A stretch of 64,000 bases of DNA from Mediterraneibacter glycyrrhizinilyticus (GTDB lineage Bacteria > Bacillota > Clostridia > Lachnospirales > Lachnospiraceae), in NCBI RefSeq assembly GCF_015560805.1, contig NZ_JADMSO010000006.1, positions 148,138-212,137 on the forward strand, in the 5' to 3' direction. Each line of letters begins with the position of its first letter. Positions within the stretch are counted from its first letter, which is position 1. The position numbers and the translations under genes are program-made. This document shows positions 23,184 to 31,541 of this stretch, one piece after another. The notes beneath the pieces are model-generated. The model was given only the letters and a program-made list of their open reading frames with translations, was not told the origin of the DNA and did not search any database.

Positions 23184-23576
23184 AAGAAGAACCTCCTCTA
23201 TGGGTGTATTCAAATGATATAACTTGTATCTCATATAGTGTAATATGAACAAACAGAAAAATCAAATAGAAAATGTACTGTAAAATTTCACGAAACAAAA
23301 AAGCGATGATTTTTGTGAAATCAAAACAAAAATAACGAAGAAAAGTTAAAAATTGAACAAAAACAGTGCAAAAATGATAAAATGACAAGAATAGATAATG
23401 AAATAACAATTTTTGATATTGAATAATCAAGGAAAAAGCATGATAGTAGAGGCACAGACAAGCCAATTCAGTTCATCGGCACATGGCGGCTTTGATCGGG
23501 GGAGTCAAATATAGACCGCATCGCCGGAGCAGATGGATGAGGAAAAGGAAAAAAGGAGAAAGGGGAAACGACAAAG
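23184..23576. other. Divergent intergenic region between the AraC gene and the ABC importer
   Basis: An AT-rich stretch of 393 bases without a gene. It holds the inverted repeat at 23286-23320 and a possible promoter TTGAAC (23353-23358) with TAAAAT (23378-23383), whose 19-base spacing is suboptimal. The 120 bases before the ATPase start are not recognisably structured, and a GGAGAAAGGGG-type ribosome site ends the region. Confidence 0.5.
23286..23320. promoter_or_regulatory. Candidate operator, imperfect inverted repeat
   Basis: TTTCACGAAA (23286-23295) and TTTTGTGAAA (23311-23320) match in 9 of 10 positions as an inverted repeat, just upstream of the candidate promoter of the ABC operon. 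AraC binding is plausible; a related half-site lies at 3246-3260. Confidence 0.4.
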
Positions 23577-25088
23577 ATGAGTGAGTATATCTTGGAACTG
23601 AAAGATGTCGTAAAAACGTTCGGCGGAGTTACCGCATTGAACGGTGTACATTTTCAGTTGAAGCAAGGCGAGATTCACGCTCTGATGGGTGAGAACGGCG
23701 CCGGAAAATCTACATTCATTAAAGTGATCACAGGAGTACACCAGCCGGACAGCGGATTGATGCTGCTGGAGGGGGAAAAGATCACACTTCGCTCCACAGA
23801 AGATTCAGCGAAACTTGGTATTGCGGCAATTTACCAGCACGTTACTGCATTTCCGGATCTTTCCGTGACAGAAAATATTTTCATGGGACAGGAGATCAAG
23901 AACAAGCTTGGCATCTATAATTGGAAGCTGATGACAAAGCGTGCGAAAGAATTGATCGAGCCGCTGAGTAAAAATATCGATGTTTCCAAACCGATGAGCA
24001 CACTTTCCGTTGCACAGCAGCAGCTTGTAGAGATCGCAAAGGCGCTTTCGAGAGATGCAAGGATCCTGATCATGGATGAGCCGACAGCGTCGCTTTCCAG
24101 AAGAGAATGCGAAGAGTTGTATCAGATCGCGGAACGGCTGAGAGACGAGGGCGTATCGATTATCTTTATCACACATAAATTTGAGGATATGTATCGTCTG
24201 GCAACAAGGGTTACGGTGTTCCGTGATTCACAGTACATAGGATGCTGGGATGTGGATAAGATCTCCAATCAGAAGCTGATCGGCGAGATGGTAGGTCGTG
24301 AACTAACGCAGATGTATCCGCCGAAACATGCAAAGATCGGTGATGTTGTGATGAAAGTCAACAACATTTCCAAAGAGGGATATTTTAAAGATGTATCTTT
24401 TGATGTAAGAAAAGGCGAGATCCTTGCCTTGACCGGACTGGTCGGCGCAGGTCGTACCGAAGTATGTCAGAATATTTTCGGTATCATGACGCCGGATTCC
24501 GGTTCCATTGAACTTGAGGGAAAAGAAGTGAAGATCAAGAGCCCGATCGACGCGCTGAAGCTTGGAATCGGACTGCTTCCGGAAGACCGTCAGACACAGG
24601 GGCTGATCAATGAACTGCCGATCTATCAGAATGTAACTTCTGCCGATATGAGCAAATTCATCAAAGCAGGTAAGCTGGATGAGAGTGCGGAAGAGGCAAA
24701 AGCGATCGAACTTTGTCAGAAGATCCAGTTGAAAGCGAAAGACATCAGTGCTCCGCCGTCATCACTGTCCGGAGGAAATCAGCAGAAAGTCGTATTTGCA
24801 AAGCTTCTGAACTGCGATCTGAAAGTATTGATCCTGGACGAGCCTACCAAAGGTATTGACGTCGGCGCAAAATATTCAATCTATGAAATCATGAATGAAC
24901 TGACCGCAAACGGATATGCGATCATCATGGTATCTTCCGAGATGCCGGAGGTGCTTGGTATGGCGGACCGGATCGTTGTTATGAGAAACGGACGTGTGGC
25001 GGGGCAGTTTGATACGGAAGGCACAACACAGGAGATGATCCTCGAAGCTTCCTTAAAACAAGAAGATGGGAGGGAAAGCGAGTCATGA
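23577..25088 (+). CDS. Sugar ABC importer ATPase, two nucleotide-binding domains (rhamnose-type)
   Basis: The 503 residues contain two ABC domains as in RbsA, MglA and RhaT: Walker A GENGAGKST and signature LSVAQQQ in the first half, and the degenerate GAGRTE loop with LSGGNQQKVVFAKLL in the second. It energises carbohydrate uptake at the inner face of the membrane. The following permeases and binding protein complete the importer. The gene order ATPase-permease-permease-binding protein and the rhamnose context suggest L-rhamnose, but the substrate is inferred. It overlaps the next gene by 4 bases. Confidence 0.92.
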   Translation: MSEYILELKDVVKTFGGVTALNGVHFQLKQGEIHALMGENGAGKSTFIKVITGVHQPDSGLMLLEGEKITLRSTEDSAKLGIAAIYQHVTAFPDLSVTENIFMGQEIKNKLGIYNWKLMTKRAKELIEPLSKNIDVSKPMSTLSVAQQQLVEIAKALSRDARILIMDEPTASLSRRECEELYQIAERLRDEGVSIIFITHKFEDMYRLATRVTVFRDSQYIGCWDVDKISNQKLIGEMVGRELTQMYPPKHAKIGDVVMKVNNISKEGYFKDVSFDVRKGEILALTGLVGAGRTEVCQNIFGIMTPDSGSIELEGKEVKIKSPIDALKLGIGLLPEDRQTQGLINELPIYQNVTSADMSKFIKAGKLDESAEEAKAIELCQKIQLKAKDISAPPSSLSGGNQQKVVFAKLLNCDLKVLILDEPTKGIDVGAKYSIYEIMNELTANGYAIIMVSSEMPEVLGMADRIVVMRNGRVAGQFDTEGTTQEMILEASLKQEDGRESES

Positions 25089-26089
25089 GAACGAATAACA
25101 AATCAACACTTTCTAAAATAACAGAAAGCAGAAACTTCGGTCTGGTACTTGGATTGATCGTTCTTCTGATCGTAGCGGCGATCATCACTCCGTCGATGTA
25201 TTCTCTGAATTCCATTCTGAACATGCTTCAGAATAATGCGGTATACGGATTGCTTGCGATCGGCGAGATGATGGTCATCATCACTGCGGGTATCGACATT
25301 TCCATCGGCGCGACGTTGTCGCTGACCGGAGTGATCTGCTGCCGGCTGATGGCAGAGAACCCGGGAGTTCCGGGGATCGTGTGGCTTGTACTCTCCTTAG
25401 TGATCGGAGCGCTCTGCGGTGCGTTTAACGGACTGCTCGTCGGATATTTCAAGATGGTCCCGATGATCGCTACGCTTGGTACGATGTATATTTTCCGTGG
25501 CTTTTCTTTCTTATTCAGCGGCGGAGAATGGTGGTTCCCGCATCAGTTTACAGAGGGGTATATGGCATTTGCGACAAAGAAGATCCTCGGGATCCCGTCG
25601 ATCTTATGGATTCTGATCATTGTATTCGTATTGGCGATCCTGTTCCTCGGATATACGTCGAAAGGACGACGGATCTACGCGATCGGTACCAATCAGGAGT
25701 CCGCGCAGGTTGCCGGTATCAAACAGCCGAGAGTTGTATTTCTGGCGATGACCCTTTGCGGAATGCTCGCAGGTCTGTCCGGAATGCTCTATACAGCGAA
25801 CTATGCGACCTGCAGTTATATGATCGGCGACGCATATGAAATGACGGCGATCGCGATCTGTATCCTCGGCGGAGTCAGCATCGTAGGAGGAAAGGGAAAA
25901 GTAGACGGCGTGATCATCGGATTTTTGATGATGTCGGTCATCACTTACTTTATCAGTCTTCTTCCGGGATTGAGCGTATGGTCGGATGCAATCCAGGGAG
26001 CGATCATCATCGCAGCGGTTGCCTTGAATAAATTCACGGAACGCTCTGCTGAAAAGAGAGCTCTGAAAGAAAGGAGTGCTTTGATCTGA
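25085..26089 (+). CDS. Sugar ABC importer permease 1
   Basis: A 334-residue membrane protein of the RbsC/BPD_transp_2 family with about 8-10 hydrophobic segments. Conserved motifs include ITAGIDISIGATLSLTG, GAFNGLLVGYFKMVPMIATLGT and YEMTAIAICILGGVSIVGGKG. It forms a heteromeric pore with the next gene product. Overlaps of 4 bases (ATGA) with the ATPase gene and 1 base (TGATG) with the next permease show tight coupling. Confidence 0.93.
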   Translation: MRTNNKSTLSKITESRNFGLVLGLIVLLIVAAIITPSMYSLNSILNMLQNNAVYGLLAIGEMMVIITAGIDISIGATLSLTGVICCRLMAENPGVPGIVWLVLSLVIGALCGAFNGLLVGYFKMVPMIATLGTMYIFRGFSFLFSGGEWWFPHQFTEGYMAFATKKILGIPSILWILIIVFVLAILFLGYTSKGRRIYAIGTNQESAQVAGIKQPRVVFLAMTLCGMLAGLSGMLYTANYATCSYMIGDAYEMTAIAICILGGVSIVGGKGKVDGVIIGFLMMSVITYFISLLPGLSVWSDAIQGAIIIAAVALNKFTERSAEKRALKERSALI

Positions 26090-27360
26090 TGAGTGGAGAA
26101 AAGAATACAAATGTACCTGTAAGAGACTTATCTGTAAAACAGGGATTCAAATTATCGAAGTTTTTAGTGAGCTGGGAAATGGTGCTGATCTATATTTTAC
26201 TTTTGATCAACGTTGTATTGATGGTCAGCAGGACCAACCTGTATTTCTCACCCGGAACGATCCAGGCGATCATTCAGTCCGGTATGGATGTATGCCCGCT
26301 CGTACTCGGAATGATCCTGATCCTGATGCTCGGCGATATCGACGTATCGGTTGCATCTACGATGATTTTTGCATCCATGGCAACGGGGCTTTGCTGTCAG
26401 GCGGGAATGTCGGCGTTTGTAGGCGTGATCGTTGGAATCGCAGCAGGAGCGCTCTGCGGACTGTTTAACGGATATTTCGTAGCATATGTGGAGATGCCGG
26501 CGGTCATCGTTACGATCGCGACGTCGATGTTGTTCAGAGGAATCGTAAAGATCATCCTGGACGTCAATGTGTTGAAACAGTTCCCGAGCTTTTACACAAC
26601 CGTAGCTTGGACCAATATCGCAGGAATCCCATTGTCACTGATCCTGTTCCTTGTGATGGGAGCGGTCTTCGTATTCCTGCTTCAGAAATCCAGATTCGGA
26701 CGGAAGCTTTACATTATCGGAAACAACGCGACATGCGCACAGTATTCCGGTATCGATGTAAGGAAGACAAAACTGATCGTTTTCGTCCTGATGGGCGTAA
26801 TGTGCGGAGTTGCTTCGATCTTCTTCGTAGGAAGAATGGGAGGAAGCGTATCTTCTACAATGGGTACCGGATATGAGATGACGGCGATCGCGATCTGCGT
26901 ACTTGGCGGCGTATCCACAAACGGCGGAAAAGGAAAGGTTTACGGACCGATCATCGCAACATTGATCATGGCGTTCCTTACTTATACGCTTGGTCTTTTG
27001 GAAGTGGATGCCAATACGAGAAAGATCGTAACCGGATTTATCCTGATCATCGCAGTCCTGATCCCGAATGTGAACAGACAGCTGATCGCAAATCTGAAGC
27101 TGAAATTTGTTTACAAAGGAAATAAGAACGTAGAAGCGCTGAACATCAAAACAGCAGCGGAAGTAAAAGCGCTGAAAGCGACGATCGATGAGACGAAGAA
27201 AGACTCTGCAATGAATGACGCAGATAAGAGTGCAAAGATCAAGAAATGTGAAGACAAGATCGCGGCACTTCAGAAAAAATGTAAAGAGCAGACAGAAATC
27301 TGGCTGAGAGAGCAAAAAGAGGACGAACGCAAAGCAAAAGAACGATTTGCAGCAAAATAG
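26089..27360 (+). CDS. Sugar ABC importer permease 2 with charged C-terminal coiled-coil tail
   Basis: The first ~335 of 423 residues are an RbsC-type permease (MLGDIDVSVASTMIFASMAT, GLFNGYFVAYVEMPAVIVTI, YEMTAIAICVLGGVSTNGGKG). After the last membrane segment comes a hydrophilic tail of about 80 residues, rich in Lys, Glu and Ala with heptad-like spacing (KIKKCEDKIAALQKKCKEQ), predicted to be a cytoplasmic coiled coil. Usual permeases of this family end near residue 340, so the tail is an addition of unknown role. It could dock a partner or the ATPase. Confidence 0.92.
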   Translation: MSGEKNTNVPVRDLSVKQGFKLSKFLVSWEMVLIYILLLINVVLMVSRTNLYFSPGTIQAIIQSGMDVCPLVLGMILILMLGDIDVSVASTMIFASMATGLCCQAGMSAFVGVIVGIAAGALCGLFNGYFVAYVEMPAVIVTIATSMLFRGIVKIILDVNVLKQFPSFYTTVAWTNIAGIPLSLILFLVMGAVFVFLLQKSRFGRKLYIIGNNATCAQYSGIDVRKTKLIVFVLMGVMCGVASIFFVGRMGGSVSSTMGTGYEMTAIAICVLGGVSTNGGKGKVYGPIIATLIMAFLTYTLGLLEVDANTRKIVTGFILIIAVLIPNVNRQLIANLKLKFVYKGNKNVEALNIKTAAEVKALKATIDETKKDSAMNDADKSAKIKKCEDKIAALQKKCKEQTEIWLREQKEDERKAKERFAAK

Positions 27361-27454
27361 TTTGATTCATAGTTTTACATGTATCGTTTCACATTCATAA
27401 GTTTATAGACAGCAGAGGGCTGTTTATATATTAAAAAAAAGGAGGAACAAAATT

Positions 27455-28642
27455 ATGAAAAACTGGAAACGTCTGGTAGCACTTGGAATGAGCGCAATGA
27501 TGATCGCTTCATTGGCAGGATGTAGCACAACAAAGTCAACGGAAGGCGGCTCAGAGGGCGGCGAAGCGGCTGCACCGGCTGAGTCAGGCGGCGGAAAAGA
27601 ATCTCTGGAGGGAACACATGTATTTATGTTCAAATCCACAGGTAACTCTTTCGGAGACCTGATGTACGAGGGATTTTCAGAGTATCTGGAAGCAAAAGGC
27701 GAGAAGACCGCTTATAAGAGCCCGGCTGAAACAACCGTAGCAGCACAGGTTCAGATGCTGGATGAGCTGATCACACAGAATGTTGCATCCATCACGATTT
27801 CTACAAACGGTGACGCAGGTTATGATGAAGTGTTCAAGAAAGCTCAGGAAAAAGGAATACCGATCGTATCCGTAGACTCCGAGGCAAATCCGGAATACCG
27901 TATATGCCATACAAACCAGGCAGAGACACAGGATATCGGATCTTACCTTGTACAGGCAGCTGTACTGATCACACTTGGTGTGGATTATCCTGGTGACGGA
28001 AAAATGGAAGAGACTGTAAAGACAGAGCTCGGAAAATACTCAGGAGAAGAGATCAAATTAGGTGTTCTTTCTGCATCCATTGATACTCCGGTTCAGAACT
28101 CCTGGATCGCAGCGATGGAAACAGAGCTTGCAAAAGATTTCTATGCAGGAAAAGTAAGCCCGGAACTTGACAAGAAATATGGTAACGATGACCTGACAGA
28201 GTCCACAACACAGGCACAGGCATTTATCGCAGAGAACGCAGTTGACTGTATCATTTCTCCTACAACCGTAGGTATCGCAGCAGCAGGACAGGCTCTGAAA
28301 TCCGCGAACAGCGAGATCAAACTGACAGGTCTTGGACTTCCGTCAGAGATGCAGTCTTTCATGCCGACAAAAGCTGACGACGACGCATTCGAGTATGTTT
28401 GCCCATACATGATGCTGTGGGATGTTATCCATCTTGGAGCAGTATCCGGAGCAGCAACATATGCAGCAGTAAATGATGGATTTGACGGGTCCGTAGGAAG
28501 CAGCTTTGAAATGGATGCGTTCCGTGATTACGAAGCAGAAACTTACGAAGCATACCAGAGTGGCGACGGTACAGCAGTTCTGGCAGGCGCACCGTTCATC
28601 TTTGAAAAGAACAATATGGCTGAGTGGATCGACGTACTGTAA
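27455..28642 (+). CDS. Sugar-binding lipoprotein of the ABC importer (RhaS-like)
   Basis: The 395 residues begin with a lipoprotein signal (lipobox LAGC, cysteine 24) and a Gly/Ser/Glu-rich linker. A periplasmic-binding-protein type 1 domain follows, from HVFMFKSTGNSFGDLMYEGF on. Segments VASITISTNGDAGYD and IPIVSVDSEAN are typical of the rhamnose/AI-2 binding group. It captures sugar outside the membrane. A strong AGGAGG site and a separate 94-base leader suggest higher expression than the membrane parts. Rhamnose specificity is inferred from context. Confidence 0.91.
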   Translation: MKNWKRLVALGMSAMMIASLAGCSTTKSTEGGSEGGEAAAPAESGGGKESLEGTHVFMFKSTGNSFGDLMYEGFSEYLEAKGEKTAYKSPAETTVAAQVQMLDELITQNVASITISTNGDAGYDEVFKKAQEKGIPIVSVDSEANPEYRICHTNQAETQDIGSYLVQAAVLITLGVDYPGDGKMEETVKTELGKYSGEEIKLGVLSASIDTPVQNSWIAAMETELAKDFYAGKVSPELDKKYGNDDLTESTTQAQAFIAENAVDCIISPTTVGIAAAGQALKSANSEIKLTGLGLPSEMQSFMPTKADDDAFEYVCPYMMLWDVIHLGAVSGAATYAAVNDGFDGSVGSSFEMDAFRDYEAETYEAYQSGDGTAVLAGAPFIFEKNNMAEWIDVL

Positions 28643-28704
28643 GAACAGACGGATATCCTGCATGGCAGATGGGAACAGGCGGTTATGTGACGCATAGTAC
28701 TTGG

Positions 28705-28792
28705 ATCACCGGAAGTGCCAAAAGGCACATTCCGGGATTGTAAGCAGTCGCCAAGGTCTCGGGCAAGCCCGGACTTTGGCTCGCCGCCTATA
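28705..28792 (+). repeat. 88-bp two-hairpin dispersed repeat, copy 2
   Basis: Begins ATCACCGGAAGTGCC and ends GCCTATA. Hairpin 1 pairs CCGGAA with TTCCGG and GTGCC with GGCAC (one bulged A). Hairpin 2 pairs CCAAGGTC with the GACTTTGG side and CGGGC with GCCCG. It is in direct orientation with copy 3 and brackets the kinase/epimerase pair with it. Confidence 0.93.
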
Positions 28793-28797
28793 AAAAA

Positions 28798-28847
28798 ACG
28801 GAAAAGGGGAGAAAATTCAAGAAAAGGGATTTTCTCCCCTTTTCCGT
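28798..28847. terminator. Perfect 19-base palindromic hairpin after the ABC operon
   Basis: ACGGAAAAGGGGAGAAAAT (28798-28816) and its exact complement (28829-28847) flank a 12-base loop. The T-rich right arm can help termination of the plus transcript. An A-run on the left makes it a better-formed terminator for the minus strand. Confidence 0.75.
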
Positions 28848-28940
28848 TCAAAGATCCATCTGTCGGTTTGTTTTGAAATGTGATAAAGTAGAAAGTAAGA
28901 GAAGCAGGAAAAAGAGGAAAATCGGACAGGAGGAGGCAAA

Positions 28941-30455
28941 ATGAGATATTTGATGGGAATCGACAATGGCGGAACATTTTCCAAAGCGGCATTGTTTGAT
29001 GAGAACGGAGTGCAGATTTCGGTGGCAAGCGTTCCCACCGTGACATTAACGCCGAAGCCGGGGTATACGGAGCGGGATATGGAGGAACTCTGGCAGGTAA
29101 ATGCAAAGGCGGCGCGTCAGGCGATCGAAAAGAGCGGGATCGATCCGAAAGAGATTGCGGGCGTGTCCTATTCCGGGCATGGAAAAGGTCTGTATCTGGT
29201 CGGAAAAGACGGAAAACCCGCTTATAACGGAATCATTTCCACCGATGCGCGGGCATGGGCATATGTGAAGCAGTGGAAAGAAGACGGAACTGCGAAAAAA
29301 GTATATGAAAAGACTTGTCAGGACATCCTTGCATGTCAGCCGGTCAGTCTTCTCGCATGGCTGCGGGATCATGAGCCGGAAGTATTGGAACGGACACGGT
29401 ATGTATTTGCGGTGAAAGATTATGTGCGGTATCGGATGAGCGGAGAAGCTTATGCGGAGTACACGGATTTTTCGGGAGGAAATCTGGTCAATCTGCATAC
29501 CGGAGAATATGACCGCGAATTACTTTCCTATATGGGGCTGGATATGGTGTATGAAAAACTTCCTCCGCTTCGTCACGCGTCGGACATCTGCGGTCATGTG
29601 ACGAAAGAAGCCGCCGAACTGACACTGATCCCGGAGGGGACGCCGGTTGCTGCCGGAATGTTTGACGTCAATGCCTGCGGAATTGCTTCCGGTCTTTCGG
29701 ATGAAGAGAAAATGTGCATGATCGCGGGAACGTGGAGTATCAATGAATTTATCGCAAAAGAGCCGGTCTTGAACGGAACCGTGGCGTTAAATTCGATGTT
29801 CTGTATCCCGGGATATTATCTGATCGAGGAGAGTAGTCCGACTTCGGCGGGAAATATGGAATGGTTCATCCGCAATCTGATGGGATATGAAAAGGAAGAG
29901 GCGAAAGAAAACGGTGGATCGGTGTACGATGTGACAAATGCATGGGTAGAGTCGATCGAGCCGCAGGAGAATAATATCATTTTTCTTCCGTTTTTGAACG
30001 GTTCGAATGAAGATGCTCTGGCGAAAGGGACGTTTGTCGGGCTGACCGCGTACCACAATAAAAAACATATGCTGCGTGCGGTGTATGAGGGGATCGTATT
30101 TTCCCATCTGACCCATGTAAAGAAACTGCTCCGCAACCGGGAAGTTCCGAAGAGTATCCGGCTCTCGGGCGGTGCAGCCAATTCCGACGTGTGGGTACAG
30201 ATCTTTGCGGACGCACTGCAGATCCCGATCGACGTGATCGAGGATAAGGAACTGGGCGCACAGGGAGCGGCGATCGTAGCGGGAATCGCGGCAGGCGTGT
30301 ATGCGGATTACGAAGAGGGAATCCGGCGGACGGTCAAGATCACAAAAACCGTGCAGCCACGTCCGGAATACGGACCGGTCTATGAGAAAAAATATCAGAC
30401 ATACCGCCGTGTGATCGAGGGCTTGAGCAGTGTGTGGGAATGTTTTGAAAACTAG
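28941..30455 (+). CDS. FGGY-family carbohydrate kinase (L-xylulose kinase-like)
   Basis: Phosphorylates a sugar or sugar alcohol in the cytoplasm. The 504 residues show the N-terminal loop MGIDNGGTFSKAALFDENG, the mid-protein GISTDARAW-like segment and the C-terminal ATP motif RLSGGAANSDVWVQIFADAL with ELGAQGAAIVAGIAAG. The closest groups are L-xylulose kinases and related FGGY members rather than RhaB. Its partner, a UlaE-like epimerase 41 bases downstream, supports an L-xylulose or L-lyxose route, but no isomerase is nearby. Both genes sit between two direct 88-bp repeats. Confidence 0.88.
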   Translation: MRYLMGIDNGGTFSKAALFDENGVQISVASVPTVTLTPKPGYTERDMEELWQVNAKAARQAIEKSGIDPKEIAGVSYSGHGKGLYLVGKDGKPAYNGIISTDARAWAYVKQWKEDGTAKKVYEKTCQDILACQPVSLLAWLRDHEPEVLERTRYVFAVKDYVRYRMSGEAYAEYTDFSGGNLVNLHTGEYDRELLSYMGLDMVYEKLPPLRHASDICGHVTKEAAELTLIPEGTPVAAGMFDVNACGIASGLSDEEKMCMIAGTWSINEFIAKEPVLNGTVALNSMFCIPGYYLIEESSPTSAGNMEWFIRNLMGYEKEEAKENGGSVYDVTNAWVESIEPQENNIIFLPFLNGSNEDALAKGTFVGLTAYHNKKHMLRAVYEGIVFSHLTHVKKLLRNREVPKSIRLSGGAANSDVWVQIFADALQIPIDVIEDKELGAQGAAIVAGIAAGVYADYEEGIRRTVKITKTVQPRPEYGPVYEKKYQTYRRVIEGLSSVWECFEN

Positions 30456-30496
30456 AAAAGAAAACAGGAAAACAAGAAAAGAGGAGAATGAAAGCG

Positions 30497-31342
30497 ATGG
30501 AACGAGCGTATACCCTTGGTTTGTACGAGAAAGCGATGCCGTCCGATCTGACATGGAGAGAAAAGCTTCTGGCGGCAAAAGAAGCGGGATTTGATTTTGT
30601 GGAGATCAGTATCGATGAGACAGACGCGAAACTTTCCAGATTGGACATGACGAAAGAAGAACGGTTGGGACTGGTACAGCTGATGCAGGAAACCGGCGTG
30701 CCGATCCGGACAATGTGCTTGAGCGGTCATCGGAAATATCCGCTTGGCAGCAGTGATCCGGCAGTGGAAGCGCGGGGAATCGAGATCATGGAAAAAGCGA
30801 TCCGGCTTGCGGAAGACCTGGGAATCCGGATCATCCAGCTGGCAGGCTATGATGTATATTATGAAGAATCCACATTTGAGACAAAGAAGCGTTTCCTTGC
30901 CAATCTGAAAAAAGCGGCGGATATGGCGGCAAAAGCAGGCGTGACCATGGGCTTTGAGACGATGGAAAATGAGTTTATGAACACGGTGGAAAAGGCAATG
31001 AAGTATGTGACGCTTGTCGGATCGCCGTATCTGAACGTCTATCCGGATATCGGAAATATCACCAATGCGGCAAAGACGTATGAAAATGACGTGCTGGAAG
31101 ATCTGGAACTCGGGAAAGGGCATATCGTGGCGATGCACTTAAAAGAGACGGTTCCGGGAAAATTCCGGGAGATCCCGTTCGGGACCGGGCATGTGGATTT
31201 TGAAAGCGCAGTTACAAAAGCATGGGAACTTGGCGTGAGAAAATATGTCACAGAGTTCTGGTATACCGGAAATCCGGGATGGAAAGAAGATATCACTTTT
31301 GCAAATGAGATGTTTACAAGAATATTAAACGGAAGAGCATAA
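30497..31342 (+). CDS. L-xylulose-5-phosphate 3-epimerase-like protein (UlaE/SgbU type)
   Basis: The 281 residues form a TIM barrel of the xylose-isomerase-like epimerase family. UlaE-type motifs are TLGLYEKAMP at the start, VEISIDETDAKLSRLDM, metal-ligand glutamate in GFETMENEFM, YPDIGN, and HLKETVPGKFREIPFGTGHVDF. UlaE converts L-xylulose-5-phosphate to L-ribulose-5-phosphate. The ATG at 30497 gives a normal gap to GAGGAG and matches family starts; the ATG at 30488 is one base from the site. It likely works with the kinase just upstream. Confidence 0.9.
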   Translation: MERAYTLGLYEKAMPSDLTWREKLLAAKEAGFDFVEISIDETDAKLSRLDMTKEERLGLVQLMQETGVPIRTMCLSGHRKYPLGSSDPAVEARGIEIMEKAIRLAEDLGIRIIQLAGYDVYYEESTFETKKRFLANLKKAADMAAKAGVTMGFETMENEFMNTVEKAMKYVTLVGSPYLNVYPDIGNITNAAKTYENDVLEDLELGKGHIVAMHLKETVPGKFREIPFGTGHVDFESAVTKAWELGVRKYVTEFWYTGNPGWKEDITFANEMFTRILNGRA

Positions 31343-31350
31343 GGACTAAA

Positions 31351-31438
31351 ATCACCGGAAGTGCCAAAAGGCACATTCCGGGATTGTAAGCAGTTGCCAA
31401 GGTCTCGGGCAAGCCCGGATTTTGGCTCGTTGCTTATA
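31351..31438 (+). repeat. 88-bp two-hairpin dispersed repeat, copy 3
   Basis: Starts 9 bases after the epimerase stop. It differs from copy 2 at a few positions that largely keep pairing, for example GGATTTT for GGACTTT in hairpin 2 and TTGCTTATA at the end. Confidence 0.93.
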
Positions 31439-31446
31439 CAAAAAGA

Positions 31447-31504
31447 AGACTCCCCTTGGAGGTTCCGGACCGACCGGCATGGACTTCCAGGGCGGAGTCT
31501 TTTA
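31447..31504 (+). terminator. Rho-independent terminator after copy 3
   Basis: AGACTCC (31447-31453) pairs with GGAGTCT (31494-31500); the interior contains further GC-rich pairing, and TTTTAT follows. It is placed between the epimerase gene and the convergent ROK gene. Confidence 0.75.
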
Positions 31505-31541
31505 TCTGATAAAAATGTTATTTAATAAGAAGGTAATACAG

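Larger units (their letters stand above)
28643..28940. other. Intergenic region between the ABC importer and the kinase gene
   Basis: Of 298 bases, 28705-28792 is the second copy of the 88-bp repeat and 28798-28847 a perfect palindrome. The remaining ~90 bases before the kinase carry the kinase ribosome site (ACAGGAGGAGG) and a possible weak promoter. No coding sequence is seen. Confidence 0.6.
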
